From: Phycomyces nitens
Lineage: Eukaryota; Mucoromycota; Mucoromycetes; Mucorales; Phycomycetaceae
Direction: 5' to 3'
DNA: 64,000 bases
NCBI GenBank assembly: GCA_022702545.1
Contig: JAHRBC010000003.1
Span: 7,378,001-7,442,000 of the forward strand
Numbering within the stretch: the stretch's first letter is position 1; every line of letters starts with the position of its first letter. The notes beneath the pieces were generated by a model that saw only the letters and a program-made list of their open reading frames with translations, searched no databases and was not told where the DNA came from. Shown in pieces: positions 1 through 10,873 of this stretch. Made by a program: the position numbers and the translations under genes.

Positions 1-3000
1 ACAACCAGATCCGCTGCTTTGTCTATCGCGGTGTTGAGCTCAAGGTCGTCCCTTGGGATTATGACTTTACATCCGAGCCCGTCGACAGCTATGATGGTCT
101 CTTTGTTTCCAATGGTCCCGGTGATCCCACAATGGTCGAGACTACTATCAGCAACCTTCGCAAGGTTCTCAAGGACATCAAGAAGCCCATCTTTGGTATC
201 TGTCTTGGTCACCAGATCCTTGCTCTTGCTGCAAATGCAAAGACTGTCAAGATGAAGTACGGTAACCGTGGTCAGAACATCCCTTGTACTGATCAGATCT
301 CTGGTCGTTGCTACATCACAACCCAGAACCATGGTTATGCAGTCGATTCCACCACACTTCCTGCCGATTTCAAGGAATTGTTTGTCAATGCCAACGATGG
401 CTCTAATGAGGGTATCATTCACAAGACCCTCCCCGTCTTCTCCGTTCAATTCCATCCTGAATCAGCTGCCGGTCCTCGCGACACCGAGTTCTTGTTCGAT
501 GTCTTCCTTGACAGTGTCAAGGAGTGTGCCGAAACTGGAAACCTTTCACCTATTGTCATGCCCGGTGGCCTCAAGGCTGATAACATCGCAATGAACCCCC
601 GAGTCTCAGTCAAGAAGGTCCTCGTCCTCGGTTCCGGTGGCTTGTCTATCGGCCAAGCAGGTGAATTCGATTATTCTGGATCCCAGGCCATCAAGGCTCT
701 CAAGGAAGAAGGAATCTACACCATCTTGATCAACCCCAATATTGCCACCATCCAGACCTCAAAGGGTCTTGCCGACAAGGTCTATTTCCTTCCCGTCACT
801 CCCGACTTTGTGCGCAAGGTTATTCAGTTTGAGAAGCCTGATGGTATCTATGTCACCTTTGGTGGCCAGACTGCTCTCAACGTTGGTATCAAGCTCAAGG
901 ACGAGTTCGAGGGTTTGGGTGTCAGAGTTCTCGGTACTCAGATTGACACTGTCATCACTACCGAAGATCGTGATCTCTTTGCCCAGGCTCTTTTCGAGAT
1001 CAACGAAAAGTGTGCTCCCTCTGCATCTGCAGTCTCTATCGAAGAAGCCCTCGAGGCTGCCAAGAACATTGGCTATCCCGTCATTTGCCGTGCCGCCTAT
1101 GCTCTCGGTGGTCTTGGCTCTGGATTCGCAAACAACGAAGGTGAATTGATCGCTCTCTGCAACAAGGCCTTTGCCACTTCTCCCCAGGTCTTGGTCGAGA
1201 AGTCCATGAAGGGCTGGAAGGAAATCGAGTACGAGGTTGTTCGTGATTGCCAGGACAACTGTATCACTGTCTGTAACATGGAGAACTTTGATCCCCTTGG
1301 TATCCACACTGGTGATTCCATTGTCGTTGCTCCTTCCCAGACCTTGTCTGACGATGATTACAACATGCTCCGTACCACTGCTGTCAATGTAATCCGTCAC
1401 TTGGGTGTTGTTGGTGAGTGCAATATCCAGTATGCCCTCAACCCCTTCTCCAAGGAGTACTGCATTATCGAAGTCAATGCTCGTCTTTCGCGTTCATCTG
1501 CCCTTGCCTCCAAGGCTACCGGTTATCCCCTTGCCTTTGTCGCCGCCAAGTTGGGTCTCGGTATCCCCTTGAACGAGATCTCAAACAGTGTAACCAAGGT
1601 TACTTGCGCCTGTTTCGAGCCCTCGCTTGATTACATTGTCGTCAAGATCCCCAGATGGGATCTCAAGAAGTTCAACCGTGTCAGCACTGCTCTCAGCTCT
1701 TCCATGAAGTCTGTTGGTGAAGTCATGGCTGTCGGAAGAACCTTTGAAGAGACTATCCAAAAGGCCATCCGTGCCATTGACTACAACTTGATTGGTTTCT
1801 CAGCCGTAAGTAGTATACTTGCTCCATTACTAATGATATCTATTCACAAAATACTAATTTTTTCTTGTTTTTTTTTTTGGGCTCTACTAGATTGAGAATG
1901 TAGTAGACATGGATAACCTCGATAGTGAGCTCAGCAACCCATCCGACCAGCGTTTGTTTGCCATTGCCAACGCCATGAACAATGGATACACTGTTGACCG
2001 TATCTGGGAATTGACTTGCATTGACAAGTGGTTCTTGAACAAGTTGATGCGCATCGTAAACTTTGAGAAGCGTCTCACCGAGTTCACAAAGGCTAATGTT
2101 CCTGGTAACATGATCCGTTCTGCTAAGCAGCTCGGTTTCTCTGATCGCCAGATCGCCAACAAGATCAACAGCAACGAAATGTCTGTCAGAAAGCTTCGTC
2201 AAGAATATGGTGTCACTCCTTTTGTGAAGCAGATCGATACAGGTAACATTCATTATAGGATATATATATATTTTGTAAAGCATAGAGTATTAACTTGAGA
2301 TTGTAGTTGCTGCCGAATTCCCTGCTTTCACCAACTACCTTTACATGACCTACAATGCTGTTGAGCATGATATCTCCTTTGAAGATAAGGGTGTCATGGT
2401 TCTCGGTTCCGGTGTCTATCGTATCGGTTCTTCTGTAGAGTTCGATTGGTGCGCTGTTCGTGCTATCCGTACTCTCCGCGAAAAGGGTATCAAGACTGTC
2501 ATGGTCAACTACAACCCCGAGACTGTATCTACCGATTATGATGAGGCCGATCGTCTGTACTTTGAGAACATCAACATGGAGCGTGTCCTCGATATCTATG
2601 AGATTGAGCATTCTGCTGGTGTCTTGATGGCTATGGGTGGTCAGACCCCCAACAACATTGCCCTGCCTTTGTACCGTCAGAACGTCAAGGTCCTTGGTAC
2701 CTCTCCCGAGATGATTGATAATGCTGAGAACAGATACAAGTTCTCTCGCATGTGCGACCAAATTGGCGTCGATCAGCCTTTGTGGAAGGAGTTGACCAGC
2801 TACGATGAAGCCGACAGCTTCTGTAACAAAGTCGGATACCCTGTCCTTGTCCGTCCCTCGTATGTCTTGTCTGGTGCTGCCATGAACGTCGTATTCTCCA
2901 AGGATGATCTCGAGTCTTACCTCAAGGAGGCTGCTGCCGTGTCCCGCGATCACCCCGTCGTTATTTCCAAGTATATCGAAGACGCCAAGGAGATTGAAAT

Positions 3001-6000
3001 GGATGCTGTTGCTTTGGACGGAAAGATGATTATGCACGTTGTTTCTGAGCACATTGAGAACGCTGGTGTCCACTCTGGTGATGCCACTCTTGTTCTGCCT
3101 CCCCAGGATTTGGATCCTGAGACCGTCCGCAAGATTGAGGTCGCAACAGCCAAGATTGGACGTGCTCTCAACATCACAGGTCCTTACAACATCCAGTTTA
3201 TCGCCAAGGATAACGAGATCAAGATTATCGAGTGCAATGTCCGTGCCTCTCGTTCCTTCCCCTTCGTCTCCAAGGTTTTGGGCGTTGACTTGATTGAGAT
3301 GGCCACCAATGCCATGCTTGGTCTTCCCGTCACCCCTTACCCTCAGGTCACCATTCCCAAGGATTATGTCGGTGTCAAGGTTCCTCAGTTCTCTTTCAGC
3401 CGTTTGTCTGGTGCTGATCCCGTTTTGGGTGTTGAGATGGCCTCTACTGGTGAGGTCGCTTGTTTCGGAAAGGACAAGTACTCTGCTTACCTCAAGGCAC
3501 TCATTGCCACCGGATTCGCTGTTCCCAAGAAGAACATTTTGCTGTCTATCGGTTCTTACAAGGAGAAGTTGGAGATGCTCGACTCTGTAAAGAAGCTCCA
3601 CGAGCTTGGCTACACTCTCTTTGCCACTGCTGGTACTGCTGATTTCATCCAGGAGCACAACATCCCTGTCAAGTACCTTGAAGTATTGGACGGTGGAGAT
3701 GATATCCTCAAGGCTGAATACTCTCTCCAGCAGCACTTGTCCAACAACTTGATTGATTTGTACATCAACTTGCCTTCTCGCAACCGTTACCGCCGCCCTG
3801 CCTCTTACATGTCCAAGGGTTACCGTTCCCGCAGAATGGCTGTCGATTATGACATCCCTCTTCTGACCAACGTCAAGTGCGCCAAGGTCTTTGTCGAGGC
3901 TCTTGCCCGCAATGCCAATGGTTTGTATGAAATCGAGAGCATCGATTACAAGACCGGCCATACCTCTGCCACCCTTCCTGGTCTTTTCAACATCAATGCC
4001 TTTATGTCAAACAGCAAGAACTTTGGTGCCGTCTCAAAGGCTTCCTTGACCGCCGGTTTCACTACCATCTCTGTCAATGCTTCTGACATTCGTGATACCG
4101 CTTCTCTTGAGGCCGCTGGTGCCACTGCTCGCAAGGCTGCCCATACTGACTACATTCTCAATGTGATCTCCACAACTGACAATGCTTCCAAGCTCGGAGA
4201 TCTTGCCGAGGATGCTGGCTTTGTCTACCTCAACACCGACAAGATTGGTGGTGGAGAAGTCTCAGTCTTTGAATCCGTCTTCTCTTCATGGCCCAACTCT
4301 CACTTGATCATCACCGAGGCCAAGGGTACTGATCTCGCAACCATCCTTTTGCTTGCTTCGCTCCACAGCAGCGCCCTCCACATCTCCAACGTCACCAGCC
4401 CCAGCGATTTGGATTTGATTGCCATGAGCAAGAAGAAGGGTCTTGAAGTGTCTTGCGATGTTTCAATCTACTCTCTCTTCTTCGCTTCCGAGGACTTTAA
4501 CAACACCAAGCTCTTGCCAACCAAGAAGAACCAGGAGGCTTTGTGGAAGAGACTCGAGGTAGTCGACTGCTTCTCTATCGGATCTACTCCTAGCAAGTTG
4601 GCCCAGGAATTGGGTAAGCCCGTTACCAACACTGAAGGTATCAACGAAGCCCTTCCCCTTCTCTTGGATGCCGTCTCCAAGGGCCGTATCCAGCTCAAGG
4701 ACATCTCTGATCGTCTTTACGAGAACCCTCGCCGCATCTTTGGCTTGGTTGCTCAGCCCGAGACCTTTATCGAGGTCGAGATTGACCGTCAGCACGTCTG
4801 GCCTACCGATGCTTCCGTCTGGTCTCCTATTGCCGGTCGCTCCATCAACGGCTCTATCTCTAGAGTAGTTATGAACGAGAAGACCGTCTTTATGGATGGT
4901 ACCTGCTCCTCTGACGGAACTCACGGTCGCAACATCTCTGGCCAGGTCATGGATGTCAGCACTGGTGCCAAGGATACCAAGACCGAGAGTGCCTTGTCTG
5001 CCTACAAGAAGATTAACGAGACTGCCAACGCAGCTTCCGCAGACTCTACCAAGTTGGCCGGTTCCGAGACCCAGAACTTGGTCTCTAGAGAGCCCCAGAC
5101 CTACGAGCTCTCTGCCTTGCTCTCTCACATTGTCAGCCGCTCTCCTTTCTACAACAAGCACATCTTGCGTGCCAAGCAGTTTGATCGCAACGACTTGCAC
5201 TTGCTGTTCGATGTTGCCCAGGAGATGCGCACCTTGGTTGAGCGTTACGGATGCATTGATTTGTTGCAGGGACGTGTCATGACCACCATGTTCTTTGAGC
5301 CTTCTACCCGTACATCTGCTTCATTCGAGGCTGCCATGTACCGTCTTGGTGGTAAGGTTGTCCCCATCAGCGCTGCTGCTTCTGCTGTCCAGATGGGCGA
5401 GTCCCTTGCCGACACTGTCCGTACTCTTGGATGCTATGCCGATGCCATTGTCCTTCGTCATCCTCAGGCTGGTAGTGCCCAGATTGCTGCCAAGTACTCC
5501 AAGGTTCCCATCATCAATGCCGGTGACGGTATTGGAGAGCACCCCACCCAGGCTTTCTTGGATGTGTTCACCATCCGTGAGGAACTCGGCACTGTCAATG
5601 GCTTGACCATTACCATTGTCGGTGACCTCAAGAACGGCCGTACTGTCCACAGTCTTGTCAAGCTCCTTGCCTACTACGATGTCACCATCAACTATGTCTC
5701 CCCCGAATCTCTCTCTATGCCCGCTGATTTGATGGAAGAGATCAAGGAGGCCGGTGTGACCCAGAACGTTTACCACAGCCTTGATGAGGTTATCGGCACC
5801 ACCGATGTCTTGTACGTAACAATGGTCCAGAAAGAGGAATTCTCGTCCGAGGCAGAATACAACAGTGTCAAGGATTCGTTCATCATCAACAACAATGTTC
5901 TCAGCAAGGCACAGGCACACATGATTGTCTTGCACCCCTTGCCCCGTTTGAACGAGATTGAGCCCGAGATCGATTTTGATCAGAGAGCAGCATATTTCCG

Positions 6001-6070
6001 CCAGATGCGTCATGGTCTTTATATCCGTATGGCACTTTTGGCCTTGGTAATGGGTACCGTCCGCAACTAA
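1..6070 (+). CDS. URA2: Multifunctional pyrimidine protein: GATase, CPSase II, inactive DHOase-like domain, ATCase (5' partial)
   Basis: Catalyses the first steps of UMP synthesis: carbamoyl phosphate from glutamine, then carbamoyl aspartate. The start lies outside the window; the frame is open from base 3. Exons are 1-1805, 1891-2242 and 2307-6070, with GT-AG introns. Domains in order: class I glutaminase with nucleophile FGICLGHQ (Cys codon 201-203) and VQFHPE; both CPSase halves (from about 600 and 2390, the second with [17 protein letters not shown]); the allosteric MGS-like segment (about 3530-3800); a DHOase-like region (about 3840-4890) in which the metal-binding HxH is replaced ([10 protein letters not shown]); a linker; and aspartate transcarbamoylase with [12 protein letters not shown] and [10 protein letters not shown]. 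This order is the fungal Ura2 order. The DHOase reaction is therefore probably done by a separate enzyme. UTP feedback is expected from the family, not shown here. Very confident. Confidence 0.98.
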
Positions 6071-7190
6071 GGTTGTTTTCTTGTGAATACGCCTTTATAA
6101 ATATATATATAAATTTTATAGAAAAATTGTCTGAAAATAAAAAAATTAATCAATGTACTTTAATGATATAAAAAACCAAAAGAACTTTTAAATTTGTGTG
6201 TTTTTTTTTGGTGATTGTGTTTTCCAGATGGTGTGCTTGACATATATTTTTATTTTAGCAAATTGTTTGGGGGTTACTTATTGAAAAATGCAATATTACA
6301 GACTAGTTAGTTGGTGCTTTAGATAATAGTACCCTATTCTTCCACGTTCACCTTACATTTGATTTAATTGTTTCCTGGCAAGTGATGTGGATCGACTATT
6401 GAGGGTAAAAGCAAAGAAAAATAAGAAGCAACCAGATCAGGGTCAGCAAGAATTAAAATAAGCTATAAACATCTTTCTGAATGGTATTATTAGTTCAAGT
6501 GAATTAAAGAAAGGTCAAAATATAAAGGAACACAAGGGTAGAGATGGTAGGATAGTAAGGTAAGGTAGGTTACTTGGAAAATATACTAAAAAATAAAGCC
6601 AACAAAAGGACATTATATATATATATAAAAGGATTGCATTATTATTCATCTTGTATAAAATGATCCCTGCTTCATTAGACAAAATAAGAATATTTAGCAA
6701 GACGAGTAATAACTATAGCTTGAATAAGGTCTACGTTATTTAAAATGGCTAGTGCCCCAAAAGCCTCGAGTTGTTCAATATCAAATGTTGTTGATGTAGG
6801 CCTTATTTGTATAATAACTCAACATCTATTCAGACTTGTAAAGAAAAAAAGCTTCTTAGGAGTAGTCAGATGTTTTTCTTCTTCTTTTTTTGCCATTACA
6901 AACCATATGCCTTTGATTTTAGGCCAACTGTTGGTTTGCGAATCTCTAAAGCAAATATTCGTTTGAATGTATAGCATATTAATGGGTTTTATTGTATACA
7001 CACCACAACCAAATGAAACACAAACTCCACAACCAATACCTGGTTACTACTTGCCAATGACCCTGGCAAGTTAACATCTCAGGAACAGTTATACACCAGG
7101 CACACGTACACTTCACACTGTTACAGTGATAACCAACCATTACATGATGGGAACTCTAATTACAAGGGAATTTGAATAATAGTACATAAG
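6071..7190. other. Intergenic region downstream of URA2
   Basis: AT-rich sequence with A/T runs and a short TA repeat near 6615. No ORF with a recognisable product and no RNA gene was seen. The first part must contain the URA2 3' UTR. The slightly GC-richer piece at about 7000-7170 is unrelated to the F-box repeat unit that begins just after it; its origin is unknown. Confidence 0.5.
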
Positions 7191-7560
7191 CAATCACAAT
7201 ATTCGTTCTTCAATAAATAACACTCTCACAGTATTCTTATTTCCCTTCAAAGATACTAACAAACCATATACCCCAGATATTATTCTATCTTTGTTCGCTT
7301 TTTTTAGAGCGATGACCAACATATAGTCGCTTCTTTTGTGCACTTTGTATAACTGAGGCTTAAATAAAGTGCTACAAGACGATATTTCTATCCTACATTT
7401 TGTACATCTTATAGTAGTCTTGGAGATGTAATCGCCCATTGTGTCTCTTGTGGTAGTTATTAGCTTACAAGTAAAACTATGATTAATTTCATTCTCAAGA
7501 TGGAATAAATCATCCTCATCAAAGGCCTTTGAGCATTATTTTTGCTTTTTACTATTACAT
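7191..7560 (-). mobile_element. Truncated minus-strand Tc1/mariner-like relic (first array unit)
   Basis: This segment is collinear with the part of the F-box repeat unit that precedes the promoter in all other units. Its best minus-strand frame (7439-7194) is still open for 81 codons. The fuller copies further along carry recognisable transposase C-terminal motifs, which are missing here because the unit is cut off at about 7190, the left edge of the array. Assignment to Tc1/mariner rests on those other copies. Confidence 0.5.
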
Positions 7561-7820
7561 GGTTGGTTTCGCAGCTGTTTTGTATACGGGGGCTTTGGAT
7601 GAAATGTCAATGTGACACAATGAAAAGCACCTCTGATGATGATTAGATTTCTTTTTGACAATTTGACAATTGCCTTGTTTTTCCAAGGCGTTTCTTGTTG
7701 TTGATTTAATGAGACGGTGAGATTTGAATCGAAAGAGTGTTATAGATAACAAGAGTGTAGTGTTTGTATGTTTGGCAAATATGGAATGTTGGTCCGTTAC
7801 CAAGAATAACGGCCTGTGTA

Positions 7821-7839
7821 TCCTACAATATACTGCGCC
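7821..7839 (+). promoter_or_regulatory. 19-bp conserved F-box promoter motif
   Basis: TCCTACAATATACTGCGCC begins 116 bp upstream of the F-box start codon at 7937. The same motif at almost the same distance precedes every family member in the window. It is probably a core promoter or factor-binding site; its function is inferred from conservation only. Confidence 0.7.
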
Positions 7840-7936
7840 TCATATTTATTTATCAATAAAAGTACTTAAAGCTCTTTGAAACGCTTAAAACACAAACCTT
7901 CTCTTTCCAGTTTACATTTATTCAAAAAACCGTTTT

Positions 7937-9766
7937 ATGCTTTTATCAGACTTTCCTCAAGAAATCATAGAACAAATTGCGGATTATCTTTCCCTTGGAG
8001 ACAAGATCTCTTGTTCTTTGATGTGCAAGTCATGGAAAAGAGCTTTCCAGGATACCCTATACTCTGATATAAGTATATGTTCTCATGAAGCCTTGCAAGC
8101 CGTTATGACTCCATCTCAAAATAGTCGACCCAAATACCATGAAATTGGACACCTTGTACGATATCTGGAAATAAGCTACTACTATGGGGATTTAACTGCC
8201 GAGAAAACCTACGCACTGCAAAAGACCTTTCCAAATATAAAGTATCTTTCTTTTGGAATGTATATTTTAAAATCGAGCGACTTTGAAAGTATGGGCGATT
8301 GGAACCTCTGGGGACCATTGACCGAACTTCAACTATATATTGCGCCTTTACATCTACCTGCCATGGAAAGCTTACTTGTTGAAGCAATTGTGTGCTTACC
8401 CCTCTTAAGACGCCTGAATATTCATGGTGAACAGTATGGCAGCATTGTAGCATCATTCTCAGTAAACGATTTTGAGACCATCCACTCGCATTTGAACCAC
8501 CTTGAATACATGAGCCTCAACACAAATTTTTTGACTCTTTCTGATACCGACCTTGAACGTATACCAAGCGTATCTCCAGCCACAACGATGAAAATATTGG
8601 ACATAAAATCCAATAAAGCAGACTATCGATGGCTATGCTATCTTTCTCGCAAATATCCCAATATACACACACTAAGCCTGTCCAACCCAGTAATTTTACC
8701 CGATGTCGAAGAACAAAAGCATAATACAATTGCATTATTCCAACAGGTGTCCATATCATTCAAGCGGCTAACAAAGCTAAACTTTGAATGTTCCCATATT
8801 ACTGAGGGAGGAGATTCATTTTTCGCGGATAAGATCAACTTTCACGACATCCCATTAAAGCATATGTCGATTGAAATTTCAGTACCATATGGTACTTATT
8901 CTCCTGATAATCTCTATGATGTTTCCAAAATGATCGCACAGACTTGCCTGGAGAAATGTTCAAAGACCATTAAATCATGTCAACTAAGATGTAACATTAA
9001 ACATGCAACCCCGATAAACTTGACGGAGATGGAGAACAACCTTTACAATTTGGTTAAAGTGGACATCAGCATTCCTACGGTTGCTGATATCGATGTATTT
9101 CTCCGTGCAGCACCTCGCTTAAAATATCTTGAACTCATGCATGCTGACATCAAGGTTAAAGATGAACTCTATAATTCAGAGAGATTTGAACTCCAATCAT
9201 TCCGTTTATTCGGATCGACAATTACATCAGATGTCCTCCGGTTTCTGTCATTTCATTGCAGAAAATTGAATACGTTGACTTTGGTTGACACATCAGTTTA
9301 CGGGAAATTTACGACACCTGGGTGCCAGTTTATCGACATGACTTATAGCCGCTTACAGACAGTATCTATGAGTAAAACAAGATTTATTATAAAAGACTAC
9401 AAGGAGTGTCCGGACAATTTGAACATAACTCTTATTACTCGACCGGTTGACGATATTCCTCCAAAGCAAGAGTATGATCCCAGTAATTCGTCGGTTGATG
9501 TTGGATATACACATTTTAAGACTCACGATGAATGGTTTCACACATATAATCCCCACAGAATGATTACAATTTCAAAATTACATGCCTCTTATATTACGAA
9601 CTTTGTTTCAAACTATGAGGAAAACAAAAGAGTTGCTATGGAGGAAGCCCGTCAACTAAAAAGAAGAAAGCTGTCCAGAATTTGGAAGCAAAATTTTGTG
9701 TTTGGATATACAAAGATAGATCTTGGTTATATAACTAATTATAGCTGTAGTACTTCTCTGTATTGA
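7937..9766 (+). CDS. F-box/LRR-type protein, array copy A
   Basis: Intronless gene of 609 residues. Residues 3-45 form an F-box (LPxEII..IADYL, then SCSLMCKSWKRAFQD), the segment that binds Skp1 in SCF ubiquitin ligases. The rest is a chain of irregular leucine-rich repeats (for example LPLLRRLNIHG, YPNIHTLSLSNP, LKYLELMHADIKV) expected to hold the substrate. Residues about 427-516 (from TSDVLRFLSFHCR to DDIPPKQEYDP) and the end (FVFGYTKIDLGYI) are nearly invariant across the family. The start was chosen because all copies share MLLSDFP at this point. The tail is the class with QNFVFGYTKI. An AATAAA lies 45 bp after the stop. The substrate is unknown. Confidence 0.92.
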   Translation: MLLSDFPQEIIEQIADYLSLGDKISCSLMCKSWKRAFQDTLYSDISICSHEALQAVMTPSQNSRPKYHEIGHLVRYLEISYYYGDLTAEKTYALQKTFPNIKYLSFGMYILKSSDFESMGDWNLWGPLTELQLYIAPLHLPAMESLLVEAIVCLPLLRRLNIHGEQYGSIVASFSVNDFETIHSHLNHLEYMSLNTNFLTLSDTDLERIPSVSPATTMKILDIKSNKADYRWLCYLSRKYPNIHTLSLSNPVILPDVEEQKHNTIALFQQVSISFKRLTKLNFECSHITEGGDSFFADKINFHDIPLKHMSIEISVPYGTYSPDNLYDVSKMIAQTCLEKCSKTIKSCQLRCNIKHATPINLTEMENNLYNLVKVDISIPTVADIDVFLRAAPRLKYLELMHADIKVKDELYNSERFELQSFRLFGSTITSDVLRFLSFHCRKLNTLTLVDTSVYGKFTTPGCQFIDMTYSRLQTVSMSKTRFIIKDYKECPDNLNITLITRPVDDIPPKQEYDPSNSSVDVGYTHFKTHDEWFHTYNPHRMITISKLHASYITNFVSNYEENKRVAMEEARQLKRRKLSRIWKQNFVFGYTKIDLGYITNYSCSTSLY

Positions 9767-10521
9767 GCTTGTGATAAGCTATTATTTATTACAAGTTCCT
9801 GAAAGAGAAGAATAAAAGAGAGATCATATTATCTGTTCAAGTATTGTGTGGATTGTATAGTTTTTAAAATATTCGGTACTATTCTGGAGACGATTTTGAG
9901 GATCCAAGGTCAAGATCAATATAATGGCAAGAGATACAAACTCTTCTCTGTGACAAAGACATATTTCAATCTTTCTCAAATTAAGAAAAAAAATAGTTTA
10001 GCTCGATTATTGTATTTTGTTCACTCTTGTCCAACAGATTACGGCTAAAGACACATAGACAAAATATACTTTATTTAAAAATAATATTCATTAACTATTT
10101 TTAATGTTCAGTAGATACACTACCGACCTTCTTCATTTAATCTATACAACTTTGGGTTGGGATCCAATACCTAACATACTTTAACAGATATCTTCTTTCC
10201 TTCTGTAAATTATGATATCCAGCCTTTTGTTACTTATTGGTACTAACAGACTTTCCTTTACTTCACGGTCAATATATGTCCATAATGTCCCAAAAGTAGT
10301 AAGCTCTTGGATATTTGATGATCAAACTATTACAGAGACATCTTGGCACTTTTTCCAGTCCTCAACTATATCTGACTTTTTACAAGGGACACTGTATTTT
10401 TGGTATATAAACTCCTTGTTACAAAGTTAATAAAGTGGTCCAGAAAAGGCACAAGTTTTCTTTCCAATATGCTGATATAAGCAGAGTAGTCCAAAGTGTT
10501 GACTATATTCTTTAAAGAGCC
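9767..10521 (-). mobile_element. F-box 3' segment followed by decayed Tc1/mariner relic
   Basis: The first 300 bp are the conserved 3' flank found after most F-box copies, including the polyadenylation signal. From about 10080 the minus strand resembles the C-terminal half of a Tc1-like transposase, with many stops and indels; the block at 10250-10430 aligns with the copies at 26000-26210 and 59455-59670. The relic ends abruptly at 10521, where a 346-bp repeat is inserted. Confidence 0.65.
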
Positions 10522-10867
10522 TGTGGTGATCCAGCCTTATTAATGTATATTTTACATATACATAAGCTATAAGTACATATTAGCTGAGAGCTAATAAGGT
10601 ACATTAGACGAAGTATAGCAATGCATCAGAATAATAGTAACATGGACGTTGAGCTCAGAAACTTATTCCATCTAATATATTAATGTGGTGAAAGACCCCA
10701 CGTATCAAGAAGTCCAGGATCTTCTGTAACAACACATTGAAAGAGTATACAAAGAGCGGCACATTTTGTATCTTAATAAAGACAAGCTTATATACAGTCT
10801 CAAAGTACTCACTTACTGTCTATATCTCCATTATCATTTTTTATTGTTTTAATACCCTAAAACACAA
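10522..10867. repeat. 346-bp interspersed repeat, copy 1
   Basis: A second copy, also 346 bp, lies in inverted orientation at 29300-29645. This copy is flanked by an exact 8-bp duplication AAAGAGCC (10514-10521 and 10868-10875). Its ends are TGTGGTGATCC and TAAAACACAA. Read on the minus strand it starts TTGTGTTTTAGGG and contains a TATATAAGC box, which is LTR-like. The 8-bp duplication would instead suit a non-autonomous DNA element, so the class is left open. Confidence 0.7.
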
Positions 10868-10873
10868 AAAGAG

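Noticed and set aside
2213..3961. Long antisense ORF of 582 codons opposite URA2 (also 759-1400, 4463-5200, 5321-6013)
   Set aside because: Arises from the codon bias of the strongly expressed sense gene; no recognisable protein and fully inside conserved URA2 exons.
7555..7803. Minus-strand ORF of about 82 codons repeated upstream of copies A, I and J
   Set aside because: It lies in the duplicated promoter segment, so repetition follows from unit amplification. Other units lose the frame through small indels, arguing against coding constraint.
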